Positions 1 to 5,054 of a stretch of DNA of 5,054 nucleotides are shown here, piece by piece. Location of the stretch: contig CAIWET010000295.1 of assembly GCA_903911805.1 (NCBI GenBank), positions 1 to 5,054 of the forward strand, in the 5' to 3' direction. The position numbers and the translations under genes were made by a program. The notes under the pieces were generated by a model. That model was not told the DNA's origin. It ran no database searches and worked only from the letters and a program-made list of their open reading frames with translations. The stretch comes from an uncultured Ignavibacteria bacterium. GTDB taxonomy: Bacteria > Bacteroidota > Ignavibacteria > Kapaibacteriales > UBA2268. Within the stretch, counting starts at the first letter, position 1, and the number at the start of each line of letters is the position of its first letter.

Positions 1-192
1 ATCGATGTAAAGTTCTATTTAAAACAAATAGTGTTTTTTGTAAAATTCCAATATGAATGCTTTGAAAAGTCAGTTGAATTTCAATTTAATTCAAATAAAG
101 AAATCTTATCAAATTTAGTAATTGAATTAAAAAATATGATATATGAATTCGAGAAGCAAAAAGATGATTTAAGTTTTAAATTTGAAATATAA
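1..192 (+). CDS. C-terminal fragment of an unrecognised protein (5' end outside window)
   Basis: An open frame runs from the first base of the window to a TAA at 190-192 and gives 63 codons with no start needed inside the window. The peptide starts IDVKFYLKQIVFF and ends with a charged, probably helical tail (NLVIELKNMIYEFEKQ, then KDDLSFKFEI). The composition (many Glu, Lys, Asn, Phe) matches the other genes here, which supports real coding. No domain can be recognised from this fragment, so no function is assigned. It converges on the minus-strand genes that follow, and its last 24 bases overlap the short antisense frame at 169-273. A complete upstream sequence would be needed to name it. 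Confidence 0.5.
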   Translation: MDVKFYLKQIVFFVKFQYECFEKSVEFQFNSNKEILSNLVIELKNMIYEFEKQKDDLSFKFEI

Positions 193-273
193 TAATTCAG
201 CATTATGTTTAAAAATGATGTTTATAGATTCGATTTCAAATAGTATGTTTTCTTTTAGTTCATCCTTTATCAT
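169..273 (-). pseudogene. Short frame after the MNT gene; possible truncated HEPN-type partner
   Basis: On the minus strand an ATG at 273-271 lies inside the last codons of the nucleotidyltransferase gene (overlap of 14 bases, different frame) and opens a 34-residue frame ending in TAA. The peptide begins MIKDELKENILFEIESINII and is an acidic amphipathic helix. This resembles the first helix of HepT-like/HEPN proteins, which are commonly encoded directly after an MNT gene. A full HEPN protein is about 110-140 residues, so this would be only the N-terminal quarter. The DNA beyond the stop does not read as HEPN in any minus frame, and the plus strand there carries another gene. The position and overlap are seen directly; the HEPN identity is an inference from short similarity and gene order. 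It could also be a chance frame. Confidence 0.35.
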
Positions 274-535
274 AAATTACTCTACCGTATTTATTTACAA
301 TACTCATAAAAGGATCCTTATCATTAATAGGAATTACATCAACTGGTTTATTAAGTTCTTCTTCCAATTTGCTTGCAAAAAGAAACATACCAAGTCCAGG
401 AATATCGCAAGCAAGATCTATATCGTTGCAATATTCGGGATTTTCTAAAGCTGAACCGAAAAGAATTATTTTTCTAGCTTCGAATTCCTTTGCTTTCCTT
501 AAAATTATCTCTATATATTTTTCAACATCATTCAT
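260..535 (-). CDS. Minimal nucleotidyltransferase (MNT) domain protein
   Basis: This 91-residue protein is a minimal nucleotidyltransferase of the DNA polymerase beta superfamily. The catalytic signature is complete: G27-S28 in LFGSAL, then D38 and D40 in NDIDLACD, with a third acidic residue at D66 in PVDVIPI. Such proteins transfer a nucleotide (AMP in the characterised MntA) to a partner, usually a HEPN protein encoded next to them, and several act as antitoxins. The spacing between GS and DxD is nine residues, one shorter than in the neighbouring MNT at 678-1004, so the two belong to different subfamilies. Length is normal for the family. The ATG start has no clear Shine-Dalgarno sequence. 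The expected downstream partner seems reduced to a 34-residue remnant, so this may be an orphan. The substrate is unknown. Confidence 0.85.
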   Translation of the reverse strand: MNDVEKYIEIILRKAKEFEARKIILFGSALENPEYCNDIDLACDIPGLGMFLFASKLEEELNKPVDVIPINDKDPFMSIVNKYGRVIYDKG

Positions 536-577
536 TTATATTTTGACTTAATTTTATTTCAATTATTTTATTCCTCT

Positions 578-593
578 GCTCCTTTTTTAAACC
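578..593 (+). repeat. Left copy of 16-bp perfect direct repeat
   Basis: The sequence gctccttttttaaacc occurs here and again at 1424-1439, 846 bp away. The two copies bracket the MNT-HEPN operon. After each copy the match decays but stays A-rich (five further A's align at 601-605 and 1447-1451). It may be an insertion or recombination footprint, a shared intergenic element, or chance in T-rich DNA. On the opposite strand it contains AAGGAG. Confidence 0.5.
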
Positions 594-664
594 TAATCCT
601 AAAAATATAATATATTAATGCATTTGAAATAATTTTACCATATATGATTCGTTTTAAATTTTTT

Positions 665-668
665 GGAG
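665..668 (+). promoter_or_regulatory. Shine-Dalgarno for the plus-strand MNT gene
   Basis: GGAG stands nine bases before the ATG at 678 and fixes that start. A second ATG four bases further on is out of frame. Confidence 0.6.
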
Positions 669-677
669 AAAAAATAA

Positions 678-1004
678 ATGAATGAATATCAAAATACAGT
701 AGATTTAGTTAAAGAATATATTAAAAATTCCAATTATTCGATTGAGAAGTTTTACTTATTTGGTTCAAGAGCAAGAAATGATAATCATAAAGATAGTGAT
801 TATGATTTTATGGTGTTGATTAATGAAGATATTGAAATAAAATTAAAGAGAAAGTTAGTAGCAGATATTTATAGATATTTATTAATCAAAAAAGCAGTTT
901 TACCTATGGATTTGATTATTAAAAATAACGAAATATTTCTCTTAGAAAGCAATGAAATTGGTTATTTATCTAATACTGTATTAAGTGAAGGTATTGAATT
1001 ATGA
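678..1004 (+). CDS. Nucleotidyltransferase (MNT) of an MNT-HEPN pair
   Basis: This 108-residue protein carries a complete minimal nucleotidyltransferase signature: LFGSRAR with G29-S30, the DSDYDFMV stretch with D41 and D43, and a third aspartate, D78, in PMDLII. The GS-x10-DxD spacing is the classical one for the family. Members bind Mg-NTP and transfer a nucleotide; in the studied MntA/HepT system the MNT protein AMPylates and silences the HEPN toxin. A Shine-Dalgarno GGAG precedes the start. Its stop overlaps the next gene's start as ATGA, so the two are translationally coupled, which strongly implies that the products form a complex. It faces another MNT gene across a 142-bp spacer. The domain call is secure; the antitoxin role is inferred from family and context. 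Confidence 0.9.
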   Translation: MNEYQNTVDLVKEYIKNSNYSIEKFYLFGSRARNDNHKDSDYDFMVLINEDIEIKLKRKLVADIYRYLLIKKAVLPMDLIIKNNEIFLLESNEIGYLSNTVLSEGIEL

Positions 1005-1411
1005 TCATCAATCCAATTTATGAAGTTTTATTAAAAAAAGGGAGAAGCGATTTAAAAGTTGCACTAAGAGAATTTAAATCGGAAGACCCTGAATTGGAAA
1101 TAGTTTGCTTCCATCTTCAACAGTTTGCCGAAAAATACCTTAAAGCTTTTCTATATTATAATAAATTACTTCCTAAGAAAATACATAACTTGATTTATTT
1201 ACTTAATGAATGCACTACCATTGATCTGGAATTTGAGAAATTTAATGATTCCAAGATCATTGAATTAAATGAATGTGGAGTGGAGATTCGATATGAAGAA
1301 ATAAGTCAAATTGACTTAGAATTTATTAGATTGGTTATTAATGATGTTTTAATATTAAAAGAATTTATCGAAAATAAAATTGATGTAAACAAACCAGAAA
1401 ATTTATTTTAA
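1001..1411 (+). CDS. HEPN domain protein, partner of the upstream MNT
   Basis: This 136-residue all-helical protein matches the HEPN domain as found beside minimal nucleotidyltransferases. Helix 1 holds GRSDLKVALREF (about 14-25). The core motif CFHLQQFAEKYLKAFL spans 36-51, which corresponds to the family's A-x-F-x-x-QQ-A-E-K-x-x-K-A pattern. IHNLIYLL (61-68) fits the conserved HDL-x-x-L position, and EIRY ends at Y98 near the last helices. HEPN proteins of such pairs are RNase toxins or nucleotide/substrate-binding subunits. Here the residues after R97 show no histidine at the usual RX4-6H spacing, so a canonical HepT-type RNase centre is not visible. The ATG overlaps the MNT stop (ATGA), with GAAGG nine bases upstream. 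Domain assignment is confident; activity is not. Confidence 0.88.
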   Translation: MIINPIYEVLLKKGRSDLKVALREFKSEDPELEIVCFHLQQFAEKYLKAFLYYNKLLPKKIHNLIYLLNECTTIDLEFEKFNDSKIIELNECGVEIRYEEISQIDLEFIRLVINDVLILKEFIENKIDVNKPENLF

Positions 1412-1423
1412 AAGCATCTACTC

Positions 1424-1439
1424 GCTCCTTTTTTAAACC
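1424..1439 (+). repeat. Right copy of 16-bp perfect direct repeat
   Basis: It is identical to 578-593 and lies 13 bases after the HEPN stop codon, in the short spacer before asnB. No stable hairpin is evident around it, so although it is T-rich it is not a convincing intrinsic terminator by itself. Confidence 0.5.
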
Positions 1440-1493
1440 ATAAACCAAAAAATTCCGTCTTTTTATTTTTATTTTTCATCAATTTGGTTGAAT

Positions 1494-3431
1494 ATGTGTG
1501 GGATTGCAGGAATAGTTGACTTTAGGACTTCTAAAAAATCAGTAAATCAAGATACTTTGAAGAAAATGAGCGATATCATTTTCCATCGTGGTCCTGATTC
1601 CGATGGTCAATGGATTTCTAATGAACACAGCTGCGGACTTGCATTCAGACGACTTGCAATTATCGATCTTTCTGCTAATGGCAATCAACCGATGGTGAAA
1701 GATGATGGCTCTTTTGCCATTGTTTTCAATGGTGAAGTATATAATCATCAAACCCCAAGAAAAGAATTAATAAAAGCTGGTTATTCTTATAAATCCGGAA
1801 CTGATACTGAAACGCTATTAAATGGTTATCAGGAATGGGGCAAGGATTTGCTAAACAAGATTGAGGGTATGTGGTCTTTTGCGATTTGGGACGAAAAGAA
1901 AAAAGAGCTTTTTGCTTCACGTGATAGATTAGGTAAAAAACCTTTTTACTATTACTACAAAGATGGGCTATTTGTTTTCGGTTCCGAGATCAAATCAATT
2001 TTATGCCATCCTGAGGTTTCTAAAGAAGTGAATATTGAGCAATTGCCTTATTATTTGAATTATGGAATTTCTAACAATCAAGAATCGCTTTTCAAAGGTA
2101 TCAAAAAACTTCCAGCTGGGCATTATCTTCATCTAAAATCTGATGGTTCTCTTAAAATAGAGAGGTATTGGAGCCCAATTGATAAAAATAATCAATATAA
2201 TGATTTATCTGAAAAAGAAACAACCGACGAAATATTAAGATTACTCAGAATTGCTATCAAAGACAGGATGATGAGTGATGTTCCTTTTGGCGTTTTCTTG
2301 AGTGGTGGGATTGATTCATCATTAAATGTTGCTTTGATGCACGAATTGATGGATAGACCAATCGACACTTATACAGTTGGATTTAAAGAACTTTCACAAT
2401 ATAATGAATTAGAATATGCCACTAAAATTTCCAAGATGTATAATACAAATCATCACGAGATTCTAATTGATGAAAAAGAATCTTTCGATATTTTAGAAAA
2501 ACTTCCTTGGTACGAAGATGAACCAAATGGTGATCCTGTTTGCATTCCTCTATACTTTTTGAGTAAATTAACACGCGAATCTGGAACAATAGTTGTACAA
2601 GTTGGAGAAGGAAGTGACGAGCAATTTATTGGTTATTCTTCTATGCTTAGGGATTACAATTTTTATCAAAAATATTGGAAAACTTACGGCAAGCTTCCCA
2701 ATGCAATTAAAAAAATGACTTATGCAGCAGCAAACCCTATCTTTAAAGGAATGAATCAGTTGCTAGCATTAGATTATTTAAAAAGAGCAAGTTATAATCA
2801 GGAATTATACTGGGGTGGAAATTCAATTTTCTCACCTACTCATCTTCAAAAAATGTTTACTGATGATTACAAACATCTTTCGGATTCAGTTCCAGAATTT
2901 GCAAGTATGATTCACAAAACAGCATTAACCGAAAATCCAAATCTCGATTATTTACAACGAATGACTTATGTTGAGCTATTCAATCGCTTACCAGAAATGC
3001 TTTTGATGAGAGTTGATAAAATTGGAATGGCACACAGCATTGAGGCACGTGTTCCATTTTTAGATTATCGTTTGATTGAATTTTCGATGAAAATTAAACC
3101 TGATTTAAAGGTTCCGAATTACCACACAACCAAAAATATCCTTAAAAAAGCAGTTGAAGGAATTTTGCCAAATGATATAATCCATCGCAAAAAACAGGGC
3201 TTTTGGGCTCCTGTAAACGAGTGGTTACGAGGTCAATGGTATGATTATGCAAAGAATGAAATTTTTACTTCGAATTTATTAAATTCCGGCATTTTTGAGC
3301 AAAATTATTTAAAATCAATATTGGAAGATCATAAAAACTCCAAAGCAAACAACGGCACAAAGATTTATTTCCTTTTGATGCTTGCTCTATGGTATAAGAA
3401 TTATTTTGGAAATGAGAAATTGGAGATTTAG
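1494..3431 (+). CDS. asnB: Asparagine synthase (glutamine-hydrolysing)
   Basis: AsnB makes asparagine in the cytoplasm from aspartate, glutamine and ATP, releasing glutamate, AMP and pyrophosphate. The N-terminal glutaminase domain (about 1-220) starts MCGIAGIVDF, with C2 as the nucleophile once Met is removed. It also holds HRGPDSDG (31-38), FRRL (51-54), FNGEVYNH (78-85), the glutamine-binding D104 in SGTDTE, and RDRLGKKPFYY. The synthetase domain carries the PP-loop SGGIDSS (270-276), GEGSDEQFIGY (371-381), RVDKIGMAHSIEARVPFLD (506-524) and KKQGFWAPVNEWLRG (566-580). At 645 residues it is longer than E. coli AsnB (554) and resembles the long type often found in bacilli and in surface-polysaccharide clusters. 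An in-frame TTG at 1488 would place two residues before the Met and block the cysteine, so the ATG is preferred. There is no strong Shine-Dalgarno. It may instead amidate a sugar or peptide substrate; no such cluster is visible here. Confidence 0.93.
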   Translation: MCGIAGIVDFRTSKKSVNQDTLKKMSDIIFHRGPDSDGQWISNEHSCGLAFRRLAIIDLSANGNQPMVKDDGSFAIVFNGEVYNHQTPRKELIKAGYSYKSGTDTETLLNGYQEWGKDLLNKIEGMWSFAIWDEKKKELFASRDRLGKKPFYYYYKDGLFVFGSEIKSILCHPEVSKEVNIEQLPYYLNYGISNNQESLFKGIKKLPAGHYLHLKSDGSLKIERYWSPIDKNNQYNDLSEKETTDEILRLLRIAIKDRMMSDVPFGVFLSGGIDSSLNVALMHELMDRPIDTYTVGFKELSQYNELEYATKISKMYNTNHHEILIDEKESFDILEKLPWYEDEPNGDPVCIPLYFLSKLTRESGTIVVQVGEGSDEQFIGYSSMLRDYNFYQKYWKTYGKLPNAIKKMTYAAANPIFKGMNQLLALDYLKRASYNQELYWGGNSIFSPTHLQKMFTDDYKHLSDSVPEFASMIHKTALTENPNLDYLQRMTYVELFNRLPEMLLMRVDKIGMAHSIEARVPFLDYRLIEFSMKIKPDLKVPNYHTTKNILKKAVEGILPNDIIHRKKQGFWAPVNEWLRGQWYDYAKNEIFTSNLLNSGIFEQNYLKSILEDHKNSKANNGTKIYFLLMLALWYKNYFGNEKLEI

Positions 3432-3694
3432 GGGAATATTTTATAAATATCTTTTCTGTGAGCTATTCTGACCATTTCAACTGTGTCGTTATAACAATAG
3501 AAACCAATTCTATAATTACCAAGTTTGAACCTGTAAGCATGTTTTTCACTTGTTAATTTTTTGATATTTTTAATATCTTGCAATTTTATTGAATTCTCAA
3601 TTTCAATTAAAAATAATTTAATTTTCTTTTTAATTGAGATATTATCAATTTTTAATAAATCTTTCTTAAATGAATCAAGAAACACAACAATCAT
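3428..3694 (-). CDS. RelE/ParE-superfamily toxin
   Basis: This 88-residue basic protein has the RelE/ParE toxin layout: a short first strand (MIVVFLDSF), two helices rich in Lys and Ile (about 8-47), then the diagnostic C-terminal strands with AYRFKLGNYRIGFY (53-66) and VEMVRIAHRKDIYKIF (72-87). R55, R62, H79, R80 and Y84 sit where family members keep conserved or catalytic residues. RelE-type members cleave mRNA in the ribosome and ParE-type members attack gyrase; the sequence does not decide which. The gene follows the antitoxin by six bases, with AGGA inside the antitoxin's last codons nine bases before the ATG. It runs towards asnB, and its TAA overlaps the asnB TAG by three bases, so the two transcripts converge. 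Confidence 0.88.
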   Translation of the reverse strand: MIVVFLDSFKKDLLKIDNISIKKKIKLFLIEIENSIKLQDIKNIKKLTSEKHAYRFKLGNYRIGFYCYNDTVEMVRIAHRKDIYKIFP

Positions 3695-3700
3695 TTTAAA

Positions 3701-3895
3701 TTATCCTAATATCTCAAAAATCTCTTCTCTGCTTACTTTCTTGGCTCTATCAGATTCATTCATTAAAAGTGCTAATCCTAAATCTTCTTTTTCTTCGTCA
3801 GAAAATACTCTTGATTTAATTTTCATTTTATTAAAAATTCCAGTTATTAGCTGCATTTCTTCATAGTTTTTTGGGGTGATTAATATTGAATCCAT
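3701..3895 (-). CDS. Antitoxin of the RelE/ParE-type pair
   Basis: This is a 64-residue acidic protein placed directly before the toxin, as antitoxins usually are. It begins MDSILITPKNYEEMQLI and ends with DEEKEDLGLALLMNESD followed by RAKKVSREEIFEIL. This fits the small antitoxins common in Bacteroidota, with a short N-terminal strand and helix and a C-terminal segment (about 34-64) that wraps the toxin. No ribbon-helix-helix or helix-turn-helix is obvious, so autoregulation cannot be read from the sequence. An upstream in-frame GTG (3901-3899) would add two residues. However, AAGAG at 3901-3905 sits five bases before the ATG at 3895, and the GTG lies partly in that ribosome site, so the ATG is preferred. 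The pairing is secure from gene order; the family name is less so. Confidence 0.82.
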   Translation of the reverse strand: MDSILITPKNYEEMQLITGIFNKMKIKSRVFSDEEKEDLGLALLMNESDRAKKVSREEIFEILG

Positions 3896-3900
3896 TTTCA

Positions 3901-3905
3901 CTCTT
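3901..3905 (-). promoter_or_regulatory. Shine-Dalgarno deciding the antitoxin start
   Basis: On the minus strand AAGAG lies five bases before the ATG at 3895. It overlaps the alternative GTG codon at 3901-3899, which argues against that codon as the start. Confidence 0.45.
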
Positions 3906-3989
3906 TTTATAATAAATTATCTTTAATTTTTAACGAAAAGACTAACATTATATTATAAAAGTTTGTTTATTTATCTAAATTGTGGCTTA

Positions 3990-4061
3990 GATACGTTTCG
4001 CTACTCAGCCAACCGAAGAAAAGCGAACAGTTCATTGAATAGGTTCCGAAGGAATCGTATC
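3990..4061. repeat. 72-nt GC-rich structured element with imperfect terminal inverted repeats
   Basis: This stretch is about 44% GC (32 of 72) in a spacer that is otherwise almost all A and T. Its ends are inverted copies: gatacgtttc at 3990-3999 and gaatcgtatc at 4052-4061 pair at nine of ten positions. Inside are two more inverted repeats, ttcgct/agcgaa (3997-4002 and 4022-4027) and ttcc-gaa-ggaa (4044-4054). It has no convincing coding frame. It could be a REP/MITE-like interspersed repeat, a small structured RNA, or a remnant of transferred DNA. The structure is seen directly; the nature is a guess. Confidence 0.4.
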
Positions 4062-4082
4062 AAAATGAGAAAAGTAATTAGT

Positions 4083-4100
4083 ATTATTTTTAAAAATAAT
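4083..4100. repeat. 18-bp perfect AT palindrome, possible weak terminator
   Basis: The sequence attatttttaaaaataat is a perfect palindrome of A and T only, starting eight bases after the stop codon of the minus-strand gene that ends at 4109. It could form a weak hairpin with U-rich flank and end transcription. With no G-C pairs it is a poor intrinsic terminator, and AT palindromes arise easily in DNA of this composition. Confidence 0.3.
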
Positions 4101-4108
4101 TATAAACT

Positions 4109-4948
4109 TCAACAACAAGGCCTATCTGTATGTTCTCCTTCATCCGAGTATGGCTTTGGTGGTATAGATTTAAATATATTCCAATTCCAAAAGTTAAAAA
4201 TATTTTTCTTAATTTTAGCATTTTTACAAACATAAATAACCCAATCTCTATCATAACAAAATACTTTGTTCATTTTATCTGACTCTAAATCATATTTAAA
4301 ATCATTCTTTCCATCAAAAAATAAAACCTTTTCTATTTTTGAATTATTTATTATAAAAGTACTTAAACCTTTTATTTCAAATCTTAAAAAGAGATTTTCA
4401 ATATTCTCAGTATATTTAGAAAAATCTTTATTTTTTATTATTTTGTCTTTATATAAATAATAAATACATTGATTAAAATGATATCCAATTTTTTCATCAA
4501 GAATACTTCCATTAGGGCATGGATCAAAATATTCAGAAATATCATACTCATCTCTAATTCTTGATATTTTAAAGTAAATTGTATCATTTACGTAAAATAT
4601 TGCTTCAAATATTTCCAATTTATTTGAATCAATATCAAAATAGTCACTTATATTTTCACCACATTTAAAATCTTTGGCTTTATCTTTCAAATATAATCTT
4701 GGTGTTAATTTACATTCAAGTGCTTTTAATTTAGCACTATCATTTTGATAAAGAAAGATTTTTAATATTGAATCTTTACTTGTAAAATAATGTAACATGT
4801 CAAATGCTTTAGAAGTATAACTTGAATAATTTTTATTAAAGAAATTCAATAATTCATTTGCCTTATTTTCTTGGCATTCCAATCTATTAAAAAACAAAAT
4901 CAAAGCAATTACTAATAATGTAATTCTCAATTCAACTATTATCTTCAT
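4109..4948 (-). CDS. Predicted exported cysteine-containing protein of unknown function
   Basis: I do not recognise this 279-residue protein. It starts MKIIVELR, followed by a hydrophobic stretch ITLLVIALILFF (9-20) and then NRLECQENK, which together form a likely Sec signal peptide cleaved near C25-Q26. RLEC is not a standard lipobox, so a lipoprotein is unlikely but not excluded. The mature part is rich in Lys, Asp, Asn, Ile and Phe, with no further membrane segment. It has eight more cysteines, including a terminal Cys-Cys, so disulphides are possible. The last 18 residues (IPPKPYSDEGEHTDRPCC) are encoded at about 44% GC, unlike the rest. The start follows AAGGAG (4960-4965) by 11 bases; an upstream in-frame GTG at 4993-4991 would place this site inside the gene and spoil the signal peptide, giving 294 residues. 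It has no operon partner in the window. Confidence 0.7.
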   Translation of the reverse strand: MKIIVELRITLLVIALILFFNRLECQENKANELLNFFNKNYSSYTSKAFDMLHYFTSKDSILKIFLYQNDSAKLKALECKLTPRLYLKDKAKDFKCGENISDYFDIDSNKLEIFEAIFYVNDTIYFKISRIRDEYDISEYFDPCPNGSILDEKIGYHFNQCIYYLYKDKIIKNKDFSKYTENIENLFLRFEIKGLSTFIINNSKIEKVLFFDGKNDFKYDLESDKMNKVFCYDRDWVIYVCKNAKIKKNIFNFWNWNIFKSIPPKPYSDEGEHTDRPCC

Positions 4949-4959
4949 TTTTCTTAAAT

Positions 4960-4965
4960 CTCCTT
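4960..4965 (-). promoter_or_regulatory. Shine-Dalgarno deciding the start of the exported protein
   Basis: On the minus strand AAGGAG lies 11 bases before the ATG at 4948. The spacing is a little long, but it is the strongest ribosome site in this part and supports the ATG over the GTG at 4993. Confidence 0.5.
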
Positions 4966-5054
4966 TTAATTCTATATTGCAATAAAACGACACATAATGT
5001 TGTTTATTATAAATATTGAATTATGAATTAATAGCAAAATAAAATAAAATTTCA

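Noticed and set aside
606..611. TATAAT as a -10 box for the MNT-HEPN operon
   Set aside because: There is no matching -35 at the proper distance, and such hexamers are common in DNA this rich in A and T.
1539..1920. Minus-strand open frames inside asnB
   Set aside because: They are antisense to strongly conserved AsnB motifs and have no start signals or family likeness.
3436..3450. AT hairpin (atattt-tat-aaatat) followed by CTTTT near the asnB and toxin stops, as a terminator
   Set aside because: The stem has only A-T pairs, lies within the toxin's coding end, and the T run is short; it is not strong enough to call.
3990..4061. Possible integron attC site
   Set aside because: The length and inverted ends fit loosely, but I could not find the RYYYAAC and GTTRRRY core boxes in the required positions, and no integrase is present.
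3963..4235. Plus-strand open frame of 90 codons across the spacer and the end of the exported gene
   Set aside because: It crosses the structured element and runs antisense to a better gene with signal peptide and ribosome site; its peptide has no recognisable character.
4868..4879. Lipoprotein signal (RLEC) in the exported protein
   Set aside because: Arg at -3 and Glu at -1 do not fit the lipobox L-[ASTVI]-[GAS]-C; ordinary signal peptidase cleavage is more likely.
1..5054. CRISPR array, tRNA or rRNA genes
   Set aside because: No regularly spaced repeats and no tRNA or rRNA signatures were seen on either strand by eye.

Overview
The window is about 5 kb of very AT-rich bacterial DNA. It carries one conserved metabolic gene set among small accessory genes. 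The organism is probably a low-GC member of the Bacteroidota or a related FCB lineage. That rests on the codon use, the weak Shine-Dalgarno sequence before asnB, the long AsnB subtype and the style of the antitoxin. It is an inference and not a firm assignment.

Left region (1-1439). The 3' end of an unrecognised plus-strand gene (1-192) meets a minus-strand minimal nucleotidyltransferase (MNT) gene (260-535). A short minus-strand frame (169-273) overlaps the end of that MNT gene and looks like the truncated start of a HEPN-type partner. Head to head with it, across a 142-bp spacer, is a complete plus-strand MNT-HEPN operon (678-1004 and 1001-1411), with the two genes coupled by an ATGA overlap. 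A perfect 16-bp direct repeat (578-593 and 1424-1439) brackets this operon.

Centre (1494-3431). This is a full-length glutamine-hydrolysing asparagine synthase of 645 residues. Its start is best placed at the ATG that puts cysteine at position 2. The amidotransferase and synthetase motifs are intact.

Right region (3428-5054). A minus-strand toxin-antitoxin pair (antitoxin first, then a RelE/ParE-fold toxin) runs towards asnB, and the two stop codons overlap. Beyond it lies a 207-bp spacer. The spacer holds a compact 72-nt element of unusually high GC with imperfect terminal inverted repeats, and an 18-bp all-AT palindrome. The last gene (4109-4948, minus) encodes an unrecognised, probably exported, cysteine-containing protein with an odd C-terminal tail.

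Taken together this looks like an accessory or turnover region. Three small nucleotidyltransferase or toxin-antitoxin type modules surround asnB, one of them apparently decayed. No complete new multi-gene system is evident. The points most worth a second look are the mirrored MNT modules with one broken partner, the bracketing repeat, the HEPN protein lacking the usual RNase motif, and the GC-rich structured element.
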